A stretch of DNA of 64,000 nt from NCBI RefSeq assembly GCF_015207005.2, contig NZ_JADEXS020000001.1, positions 3,286,001 to 3,350,000 on the forward strand. The letters are read 5' to 3'. A program made the translations under genes and the position numbers. Under the pieces are notes generated by a model. The model saw nothing but the letters and a program-made list of their open reading frames with translations, was not told where the DNA came from and made no database searches. Shown piece after piece: positions 1 to 9,130 of this stretch (position 1 is its first letter; every line of letters starts with the position of its first letter). Source of the stretch: Desmonostoc muscorum LEGE 12446. Its GTDB lineage: Bacteria > Cyanobacteriota > Cyanobacteriia > Cyanobacteriales > Nostocaceae.

Positions 1-55
1 CATCTGGTCGATCAACTAGCCGAGGTGATAGGTTATGGTCAAGCAATAACTTCAT
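1..55 (-). CDS. DUF5615 PIN-like toxin, N-terminal fragment
   Basis: Only the first 18 codons lie in the window; the gene runs off the left edge. The translation begins MKLLLDHNLSPRLVDRP, the typical start of DUF5615 (PIN-like) proteins, whose early aspartate (D6 here) belongs to the acidic nuclease-type site. Its ATG overlaps the TGA of the DUF433 gene upstream (ATGA, 4 bases), the usual arrangement of DUF433/DUF5615 toxin-antitoxin pairs. The toxin role is inferred from family and context. A second, broken copy of the same module lies at 53261-53859. Confidence 0.75.
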   Translation of the reverse strand, partial: MKLLLDHNLSPRLVDRPD

Positions 56-276
56 GCTTGCATTGTCAGCATTTGCCGTTCTCTATCAGCCGCATAGCTT
101 AGGCAAGCTAATATATCCTCTCGTGTCAAATAAGGAAAGTCATCAAGAACTTCCTCGTAGGTCATGCCAGAGGCCAGATAAGATAAAACATCGTATACGG
201 TAATTCGCATTCCTCGAATACAAGGTTTACCACCTCGCTTCCCCGGTTCAATTGTAATAATATTTTGGTACTGCAC
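52..276 (-). CDS. DUF433 family protein, likely antitoxin
   Basis: A 74-residue protein with the DUF433 signature: an RGGKPCIRGMRITVYDVL stretch near residues 14-31 followed by a helical half containing DFPYLTREDI. DUF433 proteins carry a winged-helix-like fold and are commonly encoded just before DUF5615 PIN-like proteins as the antitoxin partner. Here the stop codon overlaps the start of such a gene (1-55) by four bases, implying translational coupling. It is a clear paralogue of the DUF433 gene at 53261-53491; both share the GGKPCIRGMR core and a PYL-(T/E)-(R/E) segment. The antitoxin function is inferred, not shown. Confidence 0.85.
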   Translation of the reverse strand: MQYQNIITIEPGKRGGKPCIRGMRITVYDVLSYLASGMTYEEVLDDFPYLTREDILACLSYAADRERQMLTMQA

Positions 277-289
277 AGCTTTTCAACCC

Positions 290-568
290 TCAAAAATCTT
301 CATCATCAACAAAAAATTCGGCATCGTCTTCTAATCGAGAATTACCCTGTCCAGAACCACTAAGATCCCAGATGGGTTGCAGCAGTGCTGTACCAATTAA
401 TCCGATAACCGCACTAAAAGCTAAAACTAAACCCGCTGGCATTTGTATTGATTGAAATGTTAAGAATTTTAACGATACTGGTGTGGCATTTTGAACTGAA
501 ATAATTGCGATCGCCACTACCCAAACAGCTACAACTACGATTGTCAACAAAGGAGCTAAAGTTTTCAT
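290..568 (-). CDS. LapA/DUF1049-type small membrane protein
   Basis: A 92-residue protein with two hydrophobic segments (about residues 6-25 and 44-64) separated by a short loop containing VQNATPVSLKFL. This is the pattern of the lipopolysaccharide assembly protein A domain (LapA, formerly DUF1049), in which a QN..PV.L.FL motif follows the first helix. The C-terminus is acidic (DDAEFFVDDEDF) and probably cytosolic. Cyanobacteria carry many such proteins of unknown exact role in the inner membrane. It is followed by the DUF433 gene on the same strand after 13 bases. The domain call is reasonable, the function unknown. Confidence 0.7.
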   Translation of the reverse strand: MKTLAPLLTIVVVAVWVVAIAIISVQNATPVSLKFLTFQSIQMPAGLVLAFSAVIGLIGTALLQPIWDLSGSGQGNSRLEDDAEFFVDDEDF

Positions 569-707
569 ATTTTAATAAAAGTTAGGAGTTAGGAGTGAGG
601 AGTGAGGAGTTACGAATTCAGATTTTGATCGAAGTTATAAATTAAGAGTTAAGAATTGTTAATTTACAACTCTTAACTCTTAACTCCTAACTCCTAACTC
701 TTAACTC
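569..707. repeat. Intergenic heptamer repeats with inverted copies
   Basis: The gap between the LapA-like gene and the phosphohexomutase gene holds runs of GTTAGGA/GTGAGGA units at about 581-612, and at about 640-710 AGTTAAGA units followed by their complement (AACTCTTAACTCCT...), able to form a long hairpin. Such short tandem heptamers are typical intergenic repeats of Nostocales genomes. Confidence 0.8.
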
Positions 708-2138
708 TTATGCCTCTAGCTTAGCAATGACACTTTCCATCTCTTGAGAGATTTGGGTGAGTTTTTCGGGAGAGTTGGTTTCTAGGTAAACCCGCACCAA
801 GGGTTCTGTACCGGAAGGACGCAGCAGTACCCAGCTACCTTCTTCTAAATAGAGTTTAATACCGTCTTTACGCCCGACTTCCTTGACTTTAATTCCGGCT
901 ACCTCTGTGGGTGGATTTTTGGTGAAGGAGTCGATGACAGCGGTTTTGTGAGATTCGGTGAGGTGCAAGTCAAGGCGGGTGTTGTAAAGGGGACCATCAG
1001 CTTCGGCGATCGCTTCTTTAACTAGCTGACTTAGGGGTTTCCCTTCATAGGCGATGGCTTCTGCCACCAGCATATCAGCTAAAACACCGTCTTTTTCGGG
1101 AATATGCCCAATTATACTTAATCCGCCTGATTCTTCCCCACCAATGAGTACAGCAGTTTCCCGCATTTTTTCACCGATGTATTTAAAGCCAACTGCTGTT
1201 TCATAAATTTGCAGCCCATATTTAGCCGCGAAGTTATCCAGTAGGTGGGTTGTAGCCACAGTGCGGACGATGGCGCCGCTTTTGCCTTTATTTTTGATTA
1301 AATGTCGTGCTAGAACTAACAGCACAGTATTCGGAGTGAGGACAGTACCTTGTTCATCAACAATACCAAAGCGATCGCTATCTCCATCTGTCGCCAAACC
1401 CAAATCTGCACGATCCTTTACTACTGCTTCCACTAACTCAACTAATTGTTCTCCTTTGGGTTCTGGCATCCCACCGCCAAATAATACATCCCTCCAAGTG
1501 TGGAAACTTTCTAACTGAACACCACTATGTTGCAAAACTTCATCTAAATAACCGCGAGAAGTAGAATAAAGAGCATCGTATTTTACCTTTAAATTAGCGC
1601 TCCTAATTCGTTCTACATCAAGCAGGGTATAGATAAATTCCAGGTAATCTGGCTTGGGATCGAAAGTAGAAATTAAATCGGGTCGATTGCTACTAGGCAG
1701 TTCATCCGATGCACTTTCTATATTTGCCACAATAGTATCAGTAATCTCTGGAGTGGCAGGTCCAGCATAATCGGGGATATATTTAATTCCACAGTATGGT
1801 GCTGGATTATGGCTAGCAGTAAACATTAACGCCCCAGCGGAATTTAGGTGACGGGCGTTGTAGGCAATTACTGGTGTAGGGCAATCCCGATCAGTAATTT
1901 TCACAGTCCAACCCAAATCTGCCAAGACTTGGGCTGCTGTTAGGGCAAACTGGTCAGCTAAAAACCGAGTATCGTAGGCAATAAGTACTGGTCTATCTTT
2001 TGTGTAGGCTGTTTCGAGGTAACTGGCGATCGCTCTTGTTACTTTCCGCACATTGGGGAAAGTAAAGTCATCGGCAATAATGCCTCGCCATCCATCGGTA
2101 CCAAATTTTATCTTGCTGGAATTGCTACTAGCGCTCAT
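708..2138 (-). CDS. Phosphoglucomutase/phosphomannomutase family protein
   Basis: An alpha-D-phosphohexomutase of about 476 residues that interconverts hexose 1- and 6-phosphates for glycogen, cell-wall or nucleotide-sugar synthesis. Landmarks in order: FGTDGWRGIIADDF near the N-terminus (substrate loop), TASHNPAPYCGIKY with the phospho-accepting serine, the metal-binding loop ATDGDSDRFG, the sugar loop IGGEESGGLS, and the phosphate-binding RPSGTEPLVRVYLET near the C-terminus. All key residues are present, so the enzyme should be active. The frame is open 17 codons further upstream, but the ATG at 2138 (MSASSNSSKIKFGTDGW) has a GGGAG-like ribosome site and matches normal family length. Whether glucose or mannose phosphate is preferred cannot be read from the sequence. 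Confidence 0.93.
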   Translation of the reverse strand: MSASSNSSKIKFGTDGWRGIIADDFTFPNVRKVTRAIASYLETAYTKDRPVLIAYDTRFLADQFALTAAQVLADLGWTVKITDRDCPTPVIAYNARHLNSAGALMFTASHNPAPYCGIKYIPDYAGPATPEITDTIVANIESASDELPSSNRPDLISTFDPKPDYLEFIYTLLDVERIRSANLKVKYDALYSTSRGYLDEVLQHSGVQLESFHTWRDVLFGGGMPEPKGEQLVELVEAVVKDRADLGLATDGDSDRFGIVDEQGTVLTPNTVLLVLARHLIKNKGKSGAIVRTVATTHLLDNFAAKYGLQIYETAVGFKYIGEKMRETAVLIGGEESGGLSIIGHIPEKDGVLADMLVAEAIAYEGKPLSQLVKEAIAEADGPLYNTRLDLHLTESHKTAVIDSFTKNPPTEVAGIKVKEVGRKDGIKLYLEEGSWVLLRPSGTEPLVRVYLETNSPEKLTQISQEMESVIAKLEA

Positions 2139-2285
2139 TTTTGCCACTTGCTCCCGTACATCATCAGTACTATTAAAAGCTTCCCGCAAAGCGTGTGTAG
2201 CAGCAAGTATCCTCCGAAGTTATGTTCGGCGGAAACTGTCGAACATAGTCCTTCCCACCGTACTTTCTCTCACTGTTTCTGAGCA

Positions 2286-3137
2286 ATGTCAACCCCCGAT
2301 CGACCTTTTGCCAGTTATCACCTTTGGTCTTTAGTTGCCCCGGCGTCAGGGCAAGAACGCTGGCATTGCCAGATGAGACGGGGGTTTATCAAAGCGCGGC
2401 AACACGAACCACAAATCAAAGCACTGTTAGCGAAAGCCACCGCACCCCAGCGGATTGGGATACTTGCCCAAAAAGGCGTTTATGAATTTCATAATCACAG
2501 ACACCTTTTGACGCAATCAGATGGCGTAGAAAAAGTTGCACAGCTACTAAAATTGGGCAACTCCAGCGAACAAGTCCGGCAACGGGTGCTGCAAATTTTG
2601 AAAAAATATCATGATGCGCCGTTGCTGTTGGATAAACATATTATCCAATTAACTCCCGGTGATGAAGGTTTTCCGAAACCGATTGTCATTGAACAACAAG
2701 ATTATTGCTTTCGCTTATATGCGGCTATGGATTGCGTTTTCATTGAGAGCGATCGCACTTTACATATTTTAGATTTCAAAACTGGAAAATCGGCTTTTGA
2801 CCGACGACAGGCTTTAGTTTACTTGCTGGCTGCCCGTTATCTTTACCCAGGGCGTGAAGCTGTAGCCTCTTTTTATAATCTAGAACTGAGTAAAAAATCG
2901 GATTTAATTAGCATTAATAATAGCGAATTAGAATCTTTAAAATTTGAGTTAGCTAATATTGCTCACAAGCACCAGCACGATTTACAAGAGTATCATCACC
3001 AAACTAATAATTTCAGCAAAATTTTTCCCCCGAATCCAGGAACTCACTGCCGCTTTTGCCCATTTCAATCTATTTGTGAATTTTCAAATCAGTCATCTCA
3101 ATCACACCCAATGCCCAGCTTAAGAACTAATACTTAG
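2286..3137 (+). CDS. PD-(D/E)XK nuclease superfamily protein (RecB/Cas4-like)
   Basis: A 283-residue protein. The core reads AAMDCVFIESDRTLHILDFKTGK (about residues 146-168), which fits the D...D-x-K nuclease motif of the PD-(D/E)XK superfamily, followed by a QA..YLLAAR helix. Near the C-terminus CRFCPFQSIC provides a cysteine cluster like the Fe-S site of Cas4/AddB-type nucleases, with a possible further cysteine upstream not evident. There is no helicase domain and no CRISPR neighbourhood, so this is a stand-alone exonuclease-like protein, probably acting in DNA repair. It is divergent from the phosphohexomutase gene; the roughly 150-base gap between them must hold both promoters. Confidence 0.75.
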   Translation: MSTPDRPFASYHLWSLVAPASGQERWHCQMRRGFIKARQHEPQIKALLAKATAPQRIGILAQKGVYEFHNHRHLLTQSDGVEKVAQLLKLGNSSEQVRQRVLQILKKYHDAPLLLDKHIIQLTPGDEGFPKPIVIEQQDYCFRLYAAMDCVFIESDRTLHILDFKTGKSAFDRRQALVYLLAARYLYPGREAVASFYNLELSKKSDLISINNSELESLKFELANIAHKHQHDLQEYHHQTNNFSKIFPPNPGTHCRFCPFQSICEFSNQSSQSHPMPSLRTNT

Positions 3138-3255
3138 CGTTTCGTCTGGTCACTGGGGACAAGGAACAGGTATAAAATTCTTTCAATCCTGATATTGTAA
3201 TTTTGGATAAAAATAAGATGTGAGTTCCTGGAAATCATACAACTCTACTCGTCTC

Positions 3256-3295
3256 ATATATAGGACTCATATAGGACTCCTATTTGATTTTTGAA
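3256..3295. repeat. Solo terminal half of the TAGGAxTC MITE
   Basis: The stretch contains TATAGGACTCATATAGGACT and then CCTATTTGATTTTTGAA, nearly the same as the left terminal repeat of the small element at 3451-3557. No partner end is evident nearby, so this looks like a remnant end. Confidence 0.6.
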
Positions 3296-3343
3296 CAAAA
3301 CTAGGAGAAAATACGCAGGAAAGTAAAAGTCTAACAGGGAACA

Positions 3344-3454
3344 ATGCTTAGTCAGCATTTAGAAACTGCGAGACTCGCACTGCAAGCATCGCGGCAACAG
3401 TCAACAGAGAAAAATGCACTTGATGCGCTCGCTAAACTACAAGATTTTATATAG
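3344..3454 (+). pseudogene. Short ORF apparently truncated by a MITE
   Basis: An ATG-started frame of 36 codons (MLSQHLETARLALQASRQQS...) that is helical, free of low complexity and stops exactly where the small inverted-repeat element at 3451-3557 begins (the TAG is part of its TATAGGAC end). It therefore looks like the N-terminus of a former protein interrupted by the element. No clear continuation is seen after the element. I do not recognise the family. Confidence 0.35.
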
Positions 3455-3557
3455 GACTACTATTTGATTTTTGAAAAAATTCGGTACACCTCGAAAAGGC
3501 TGATTGCCTACTCCCCAACTACGCAAATAATTTCAAAAATCAAATATGATTCCTATA
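3451..3557. mobile_element. 107-bp MITE with about 27-bp terminal inverted repeats
   Basis: The left end reads ATAGGACTACTATTTGATTT and the right end, read on the minus strand, ATAGGAATCATATTTGATTT; both continue TTGAA. The two ends match at most positions over about 27 bp and enclose about 50 bp of non-coding sequence. A TA dinucleotide flanks both ends, as expected for Tc1/mariner (IS630)-type mobilisation. It has no transposase of its own. Confidence 0.65.
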
Positions 3558-3589
3558 GAGAGGGGTATGCAATTTAAATGATTATTAAC

Positions 3590-5182
3590 TTACTGTTTGG
3601 GAGTTAATTTCCAGAACACCTTATTGATCTGCTGTAAATTTGAATTATAAATTCTTTCAATTCCAGCTTTTAAAAAGTCCGAAGGTTCGAATAAGAATAT
3701 ATCCGTAAATCCATTAGTTATCTCTGGTATCTTATCTTCACGTGTAAGCCCAATTTGACTTAATTGAAATTGGACTTTTGGATCGAGTTGGTGACTAATT
3801 ACTTGTAGTTTTAGATTATCACCAGCAATTACAAGTGGTTTACTGCTTTGATTAATAATCTCAGCTATCTGGGGATATTCTCCATATTTTTCAGGTACTT
3901 TACTCCACCACATATTAGCTTGGGAGTAGAGCGTACAAGATATGACTCCAAAAATTATTACTATAAACCCTAAAAGTGGCGATAACTTTTTTTGCCAGCC
4001 CTTAGTAGAAATAGATACGATTTGAGTACTAAACAGATAAGCAACAGCTAACTGTATACCCAAAAGAGAGGGAAGTATATATCTAGTTGTACCGTATCGT
4101 TTTTGAAACAGAAAATCTACCAACATTAAGGGAAGCACTAGAGATCCACTCAAAGTTAGGACAAATAACCAAACGCGTTGAGAAGTTTTCCTACAAGTAA
4201 CATAAATTGAATAGATAATTAAAGTTGAAATAATTAAAATTAAAGGAATTAATAAAATCTTAGTTGGACCTGAGTCATTAGGAGCAACACCTAAATCCAA
4301 AAAGGCACGACTAATTATAGCAACCCACCTTATAACTGAAGCCAAAAGTGTTTGTTTATTATCTGTCCAATTTAGTCTTTCTTCAACCGGATTAGTAATA
4401 ATAACTAAAATCCAAGGTACTAAACTTACAATTCCTACAAGCAATGAAATAAAGTAATTTATCAATGTTTTACTCAATCGGAAGCGTTCCATTATAACTA
4501 CATAAATTCCCTGTGCAAAAGCAACCAAACCAAAAAATAAATGAATATAAAACCCTAGCGGCAAGGTTAATGCATAAATAGTCCAAGCCCCCCTTGTTTT
4601 GAGACGCATAGCTCGCAGCAGTGCTGCACTCGATATTAAGATAGTTACTATCCATAAAGTATATGGGCGTGCATCTTGTGCATAAATGAGGTGAACAGGT
4701 GAAACGGCTACCAAAGCCATAGCTATCCATGCTATTAGTGAAGATTCAAATAATTCTTGGCATAGCCAATAAAAACTAGGAAAACTGAGGAGACTAATGA
4801 ATACAGAAAAACTTCTCGTCACTGTTACAGAATTACCGAACCACTCTACCCAAAACCGAGCCATCACAAAATATAATGGGGCAACCTGTGACTCCTCTAA
4901 TGCTAGACCTTTAATTGTATCAATTACATTTTTTTCAGGACTAGGGTACTGGTATTTGTGCAAATCTTGCATGTTCAACAAACGACCATTAGCTAAGTTC
5001 TCATTCATTTCTGCAAGTGTATAACCAGATATGCGTAGTGAAGTGAAAACTTCATCACCCCAATAAACCTTTCTATCAATATTTACAAACCGCAACAATA
5101 CACCTGTGACTAATAAAAGGATAATTAAAAACCGTAACCAAGTATGAGAAATACCCCAGTAGCGTAAAAATTTTTTTCTCAT
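3590..5182 (-). CDS. GT39-like membrane glycosyltransferase
   Basis: A 530-residue polytopic membrane protein with about 10-12 hydrophobic segments. After the first helix it has VYWGDEVFTSLR, the acidic DE pair in the first external loop that is catalytic in dolichyl-phosphate-mannose-protein mannosyltransferase (PMT/ArnT, GT39/GT83) families, and later SPVHLIYAQDARPYTLW, also typical of that fold. Such enzymes move a sugar from a polyprenyl-phosphate carrier onto an external acceptor. The GT2-GtrA gene just upstream (5498-6724) probably makes the lipid-linked sugar. I chose the ATG at 5182 because GGAG lies 7 bases before it; an in-frame TTG lies 12 bases further upstream. A paralogue is at 37658-39499 behind an equivalent GT2 gene. 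The sugar and acceptor are unknown. Confidence 0.82.
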   Translation of the reverse strand: MRKKFLRYWGISHTWLRFLIILLLVTGVLLRFVNIDRKVYWGDEVFTSLRISGYTLAEMNENLANGRLLNMQDLHKYQYPSPEKNVIDTIKGLALEESQVAPLYFVMARFWVEWFGNSVTVTRSFSVFISLLSFPSFYWLCQELFESSLIAWIAMALVAVSPVHLIYAQDARPYTLWIVTILISSAALLRAMRLKTRGAWTIYALTLPLGFYIHLFFGLVAFAQGIYVVIMERFRLSKTLINYFISLLVGIVSLVPWILVIITNPVEERLNWTDNKQTLLASVIRWVAIISRAFLDLGVAPNDSGPTKILLIPLILIISTLIIYSIYVTCRKTSQRVWLFVLTLSGSLVLPLMLVDFLFQKRYGTTRYILPSLLGIQLAVAYLFSTQIVSISTKGWQKKLSPLLGFIVIIFGVISCTLYSQANMWWSKVPEKYGEYPQIAEIINQSSKPLVIAGDNLKLQVISHQLDPKVQFQLSQIGLTREDKIPEITNGFTDIFLFEPSDFLKAGIERIYNSNLQQINKVFWKLTPKQ

Positions 5183-5497
5183 ATAAAACTCCAATTCATT
5201 TTTGAAAAAATACTGGTATTATGTCTGGCTAATCACAAGTGATTAAAATCTCTCTGCCTTCTTTTAAGTTCCGTTCGTCGAAGGATCAGAGCCTGGCATG
5301 GAAAACTCTGGCCTACTCCTAAATCCAAGCAAGCTGCGGACAATTTGAAGCAGAAACCACACGCTTGGGTACACTGCTTAGCTGTACTACCCTTCGGTTC
5401 TCCTTTGGCGTTCCCTTTTGGCGTTCGCTAAGGTAGCAGGGGGTCAAACTTCTCTTTGCATCGCCGCATCTTTACCATCAGTCGAAACAATAACTCG
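5183..5497. other. Intergenic region between GT2 and GT39 genes
   Basis: No convincing ORF. It contains a partly repetitive, G+C-richer patch at about 5390-5440 with GGCGTTCCCTTTTGGCGTTCGC direct half-repeats, of the kind scattered between Nostoc genes. The two genes are co-oriented, but this gap makes a separate promoter for the downstream gene possible. Confidence 0.5.
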
Positions 5498-6724
5498 TTA
5501 ATTTTTGACTTGTGTTACACGCCAGCTGAGTTTGAGGTTAACCCAAAAGTTCCAGATGGTAGCAACTGCAATTGCAACTAAGTTAGCTATGTAGCGATTA
5601 GGAATGAGGAAATTAAACACTAGATTTAACACCAGTACATTCAAAACTAATCCAGCAAGGCAAATTATATTGAACTTTAAAAAGCGCTTCACACGTTGAT
5701 GCCATTCCTGCTGCTTGACTGTAACATCACCAAAAGTCCAAGCGTCATTCCATAAAAAATTGTTGAAAATTGCAATTTCACCAGCAATGATTTTGCTGCG
5801 AGTTAGGGGTAAAGCTAAGGTTGTCTGATCACTGAGCAAGTACAGCACTGCCATATCTACAAATACTCCACTCAGTCCGACCACTGCGAAACGGAGGAAG
5901 CGACCAATGGGAAAACCAACAGTTTGGCTGAATTGTCCGACTCTTCCTCTAGAAAACCGCAAGCGCAATAAGTGATGCAAGTACTCTACATATTGCTTCC
6001 ATGTAACCTTGCTTTCACCTTCCTTGCGTTCGCAAAATACATAACCTACTTCGGCAATTGTGGGCAGCCTTCCGCGTCCAACTACTTCCAAGAGAATTTT
6101 GTATCCCACTGGATTAAGTGTCGCACCAGAGATTGCACTCCGACAGACCATAAAATAACCACTCATGGGATCGGAAAGTCTGCCGACTACACTTGGTAAA
6201 ATAATCAATCCCAGCACTTGGGCGCCACGAGATAACAAACGCCTGACAAGGCTCCAACTACTGACCCCGCCCCCTTCTATATGACGGCTGGCTACTGCCA
6301 AATCTGCCCCATGTTGAATCTCACTTAAGAGTTGCGTTAATACCTCTGGGGGATGTTGCAAATCTCCATCGATCACCCCTAAAATACGCCCTCTTGCTGC
6401 TTGCCACCCTCGAATTACTGCCGATGATAATCCCTTCTCGTCTTGGCGTCGCATCACCTGCAATTGTGAGTATCTATGCATCAGTGATTGTGCTACTTCC
6501 CACGTGCGGTCTGGACTATCATCGTCTACTACAATCAGTTCGTAGTCTCCAGGGATGAACTCATCTAGCACCTGACTCAATATAGTAACAATCTTCTGGA
6601 TATTCTCACGTTCTTTGTAAGTCGGAATTACCAGAGACAACTGTATTGGTTGACTAATGCTCTCAATATCGGAGATTTGTAAATTCCCGGATGGAATTGC
6701 TAACAAAGAATCAACTTCACTCAT
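5498..6724 (-). CDS. GT2 polyprenyl-phosphate glycosyltransferase with GtrA domain
   Basis: A 408-residue protein. The N-terminal GT-A domain (about residues 28-255) shows LSLVIPTYKERENI, VVDDDSPDRTWE and GVIDGDLQHPPE, the nucleotide-sugar and metal-binding motifs of dolichol-phosphate mannose synthase-like enzymes. The C-terminal part (about 270-405) has four hydrophobic helices beginning RFLRFAVVGLSGVFVDMAVLYLL, a GtrA-like membrane domain. It should load a sugar onto polyprenyl phosphate at the inner membrane and pass it to the GT39-like enzyme encoded next (3590-5182). It is strikingly similar along its whole length to the protein at 36311-37555 (identical stretches such as LPLTRSKIIAGEIAI or NRYIANL.AIAVATIWNFWVN), so the two are recent paralogues. 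Confidence 0.88.
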   Translation of the reverse strand: MSEVDSLLAIPSGNLQISDIESISQPIQLSLVIPTYKERENIQKIVTILSQVLDEFIPGDYELIVVDDDSPDRTWEVAQSLMHRYSQLQVMRRQDEKGLSSAVIRGWQAARGRILGVIDGDLQHPPEVLTQLLSEIQHGADLAVASRHIEGGGVSSWSLVRRLLSRGAQVLGLIILPSVVGRLSDPMSGYFMVCRSAISGATLNPVGYKILLEVVGRGRLPTIAEVGYVFCERKEGESKVTWKQYVEYLHHLLRLRFSRGRVGQFSQTVGFPIGRFLRFAVVGLSGVFVDMAVLYLLSDQTTLALPLTRSKIIAGEIAIFNNFLWNDAWTFGDVTVKQQEWHQRVKRFLKFNIICLAGLVLNVLVLNLVFNFLIPNRYIANLVAIAVATIWNFWVNLKLSWRVTQVKN

Positions 6725-7429
6725 TATTCACCATTGGGTAAAGGCGTCAAGGAAATTACAAATTTTCTAGAAAATTTTTACATTTGCTTCAACTTGATAA
6801 ATATTAAACAAGTAATTGCACTTTGTTTCGTATCAATAAGAACCTTCATATTATCTTTATAACTTCTTCATAATTAATTCACAGAGTACTATACAGGGTA
6901 AAATCATGTAAATTAGTATCATACTTGCTTGACAAATTGAATAAAATACGCGTAAAAAAAAGTGTAAAAAAGGCACTTGAGACTGAACAAAATTAGCGTT
7001 TTTTTGTCTCTGAGGAGAAGAAAAATAAGATGCTAGCCTTGAATCTTTTTCAAAGCTTGGCTTGATCAACAAAGCCAAAAAATCCTTGATTGGAACAAAG
7101 CACGGAGAAAAAAAGTTTTAAATATTCTTTAATGAGAGTAATAAAAGCTGGTCATGGACGCTTTCGATGTCCGTAAGAAATGTAAGAAACTGGTGTTTTA
7201 ACTGTACAAGTTATCTTTCGGAAATTGGTTTAGATCGCAAAGGGTTATTCGTTGAGGTAATTGAACTAGAGAAGACGCGATAAATCGCGTCTCTACATGA
7301 GGGTTTTGGGCTGAGATGAACTGTATTAATTTAGACCAAAACCGTTTCCATAGGGACAAAAGGTCGTTACTATGTAGAGCGAGTGCTAGTACAAGGGAAC
7401 AGTCAATAATTTTCAGAGAAGAGGACAGC
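6725..7429. other. A+T-rich intergenic region
   Basis: About 700 bases with no ORF that I trust; short open frames here look random and have no ribosome site. It holds the promoter region of the GT2 gene on the left side and one hairpin repeat (7270-7296). Confidence 0.5.
7270..7296. repeat. Hairpin repeat of the GAGACGCGAT-AATCGCGTCTC family
   Basis: AGACGCGATAAATCGCGTCT forms a near-perfect hairpin ending CTCTAC. Relatives occur at 31648-31672, 46334-46360 and, as a variant, inside recF at 13002-13029. Such GTAGAGACG... palindromes are dispersed repeats of cyanobacterial genomes. Confidence 0.8.
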
Positions 7430-9130
7430 TTATTCCCCAACTCCGAGCAAATCCGGTTTCTCAGGAGGTGGCAATTCTTTAAGAATTGTGAACCGAATAT
7501 GATTGATCGCTAAGTCGCCGATGGGGATATCTTCTTTGGTTAACCGCGTACCTTGACTGGTCACAGTTTCAAAGGTGATACCCTTACCAATTTCAATGTG
7601 ATACCAGCACAAGCCCATAAAAAAGCGTGTGGGATATGGCCCGCCATGACCGACATCATCAGGATTGGATTCCATTGGCAACCAACCAAAATTCGGTACG
7701 TAGAACTCTAGCCAAACATGATTAAAATCAGGTTGTAAAGGTACGCCTTGGTGTTCGCTATTAGGAGGACATTTATACCTGCCAACGGTGCGGCAAGGGA
7801 TGCCATTTAAACGACATAGGGCGAGTAAAACGCCGACATATTCGCCACAGGAACCAACACCACGTTCTAAAACTATATCTGGCGTATCAATGTAAGGTTT
7901 GATACCATACGACAATTCATCGTAAACATAATTACGGATGCTGTACATTTTCCGCAACAGATTGGTTTCAGAACCAATTGCTTCTCTGGCGGCACGGCGG
8001 ACAATGGTAGTATCCATTGCTAAGTCGTCGTCGTCCACTAGGTAGCGGCTTTGCAATTCTGGTGAAAGTTCGGGTATATCTTCCACATCTTTGGGTGTGA
8101 TACGATACTTAATCCCTCGAACTTCCAAAAGTGCTTTCCAGCCAAATATATGGCGTTCGCCTGGGGTGAGAGCATCAAATTTAAATACTGCGACGCGTTG
8201 CCCATCTATTACTTCTTCGGTGAAGGGTAGGCCAATGGGTTCGACGTGTTTCACCTTTTGACGCTCGGTTTCCGATGGTAGGGCAATGCGCCATTCTACA
8301 TCGGGTAAATAAACCTCATCTAAGGGTGCAATCTCTTCAGCATAGGACATTTCAATGAGATAGCCATTAGAGAGGGCGTAGCGCTTATCTGGTTCGTAAT
8401 GATAATACAGGGGATGAATAAAAGTGCGATCGCGGTAGGTTAGCTCATGATTCGGATCAGCATTGGGATTGTCCCGGATATAAGGCTCCTCGGAGGCGTA
8501 AGCGATATACAAACTTTCTTTGCCTGTATCGCCATCTTTATGTATGGCTATGCCTGTAGGCGATTCAAAGGGCGTCAGAACACTAAATTGAACCTCTCCA
8601 GTTGCCCTGTCCATCGCGTAAACTGTCTGTTCTGTGCGATCGCAAATCCACAACATGTCCTTGCTGACTGCCAAATTTTCTACCCCAACTCCAGGGGCAT
8701 AAAACCTAGTAATTTCTTTTCGGGATTCCCTGTCAAAAATCAGAATGTAGCCTAGCCTTTGGCAACTGACGTAGACGGTTGTTTCCCAAACAGCAACGCC
8801 GTCAGCTGGATAAGGCAATGTCACGAAATGTTCTAGACCCAAGGCATTCAGCTTGCACAAATAAACACTGCGATCGCGACTCACCCACAGGGTATCCTCC
8901 CACATGGCTAAACCAGTGACATCGGTAAATTCCTTAACTTGATGCGGATTGATAATTTTACTGTTGTCAGAGGTGGGATCGATCTCCAGTAGATGCCCTT
9001 TAAGACTGTCAATGGCAATCAGTCTATCTTTAATGAAAGCAATACCGCACAGGGTAGCAGCAGTAAGCGGTCGAATTATTTTTTGCCCGAACATCTGGCT
9101 AGCAGTCAAAGTGGGGAGTACAAAACTCAT
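7430..9130 (-). CDS. Beta-propeller plus transglutaminase-like protein
   Basis: A 566-residue protein. The first half (to about residue 230) has repeated blocks such as GIAFIKDRLIAIDSLKGHLLEID and NLAVSKDMLWICDRTEQTVYAMD, typical of a PQQ/NHL-type beta-propeller. The second half carries a transglutaminase-like cysteine-protease fold: RGVGSCGEYVGVLLALCRLNGIPCR (nucleophile Cys), then FNHVWLEFYVPNFGW (His) and PMESNPDDVG (Asp). The triad seems complete. These enzymes cleave or crosslink amide bonds; the substrate here is unknown, and no signal peptide is visible. I prefer the ATG at 9130 (MSFVLPTLTASQMF) over a start 33 codons upstream because the preceding residues do not resemble the domain. 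Confidence 0.82.
   Translation of the reverse strand: MSFVLPTLTASQMFGQKIIRPLTAATLCGIAFIKDRLIAIDSLKGHLLEIDPTSDNSKIINPHQVKEFTDVTGLAMWEDTLWVSRDRSVYLCKLNALGLEHFVTLPYPADGVAVWETTVYVSCQRLGYILIFDRESRKEITRFYAPGVGVENLAVSKDMLWICDRTEQTVYAMDRATGEVQFSVLTPFESPTGIAIHKDGDTGKESLYIAYASEEPYIRDNPNADPNHELTYRDRTFIHPLYYHYEPDKRYALSNGYLIEMSYAEEIAPLDEVYLPDVEWRIALPSETERQKVKHVEPIGLPFTEEVIDGQRVAVFKFDALTPGERHIFGWKALLEVRGIKYRITPKDVEDIPELSPELQSRYLVDDDDLAMDTTIVRRAAREAIGSETNLLRKMYSIRNYVYDELSYGIKPYIDTPDIVLERGVGSCGEYVGVLLALCRLNGIPCRTVGRYKCPPNSEHQGVPLQPDFNHVWLEFYVPNFGWLPMESNPDDVGHGGPYPTRFFMGLCWYHIEIGKGITFETVTSQGTRLTKEDIPIGDLAINHIRFTILKELPPPEKPDLLGVGE

Noticed and set aside
2286..3137. Cas4 of a CRISPR system
   Set aside because: The nuclease motif and a cysteine cluster are present, but no cas genes or repeats are nearby and Cas4 is usually shorter; kept as a general PD-(D/E)XK protein.
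6857..7078. 73-codon minus-strand ORF in the GT2 upstream region
   Set aside because: A+T-rich random-looking sequence with no start signal; likely chance.
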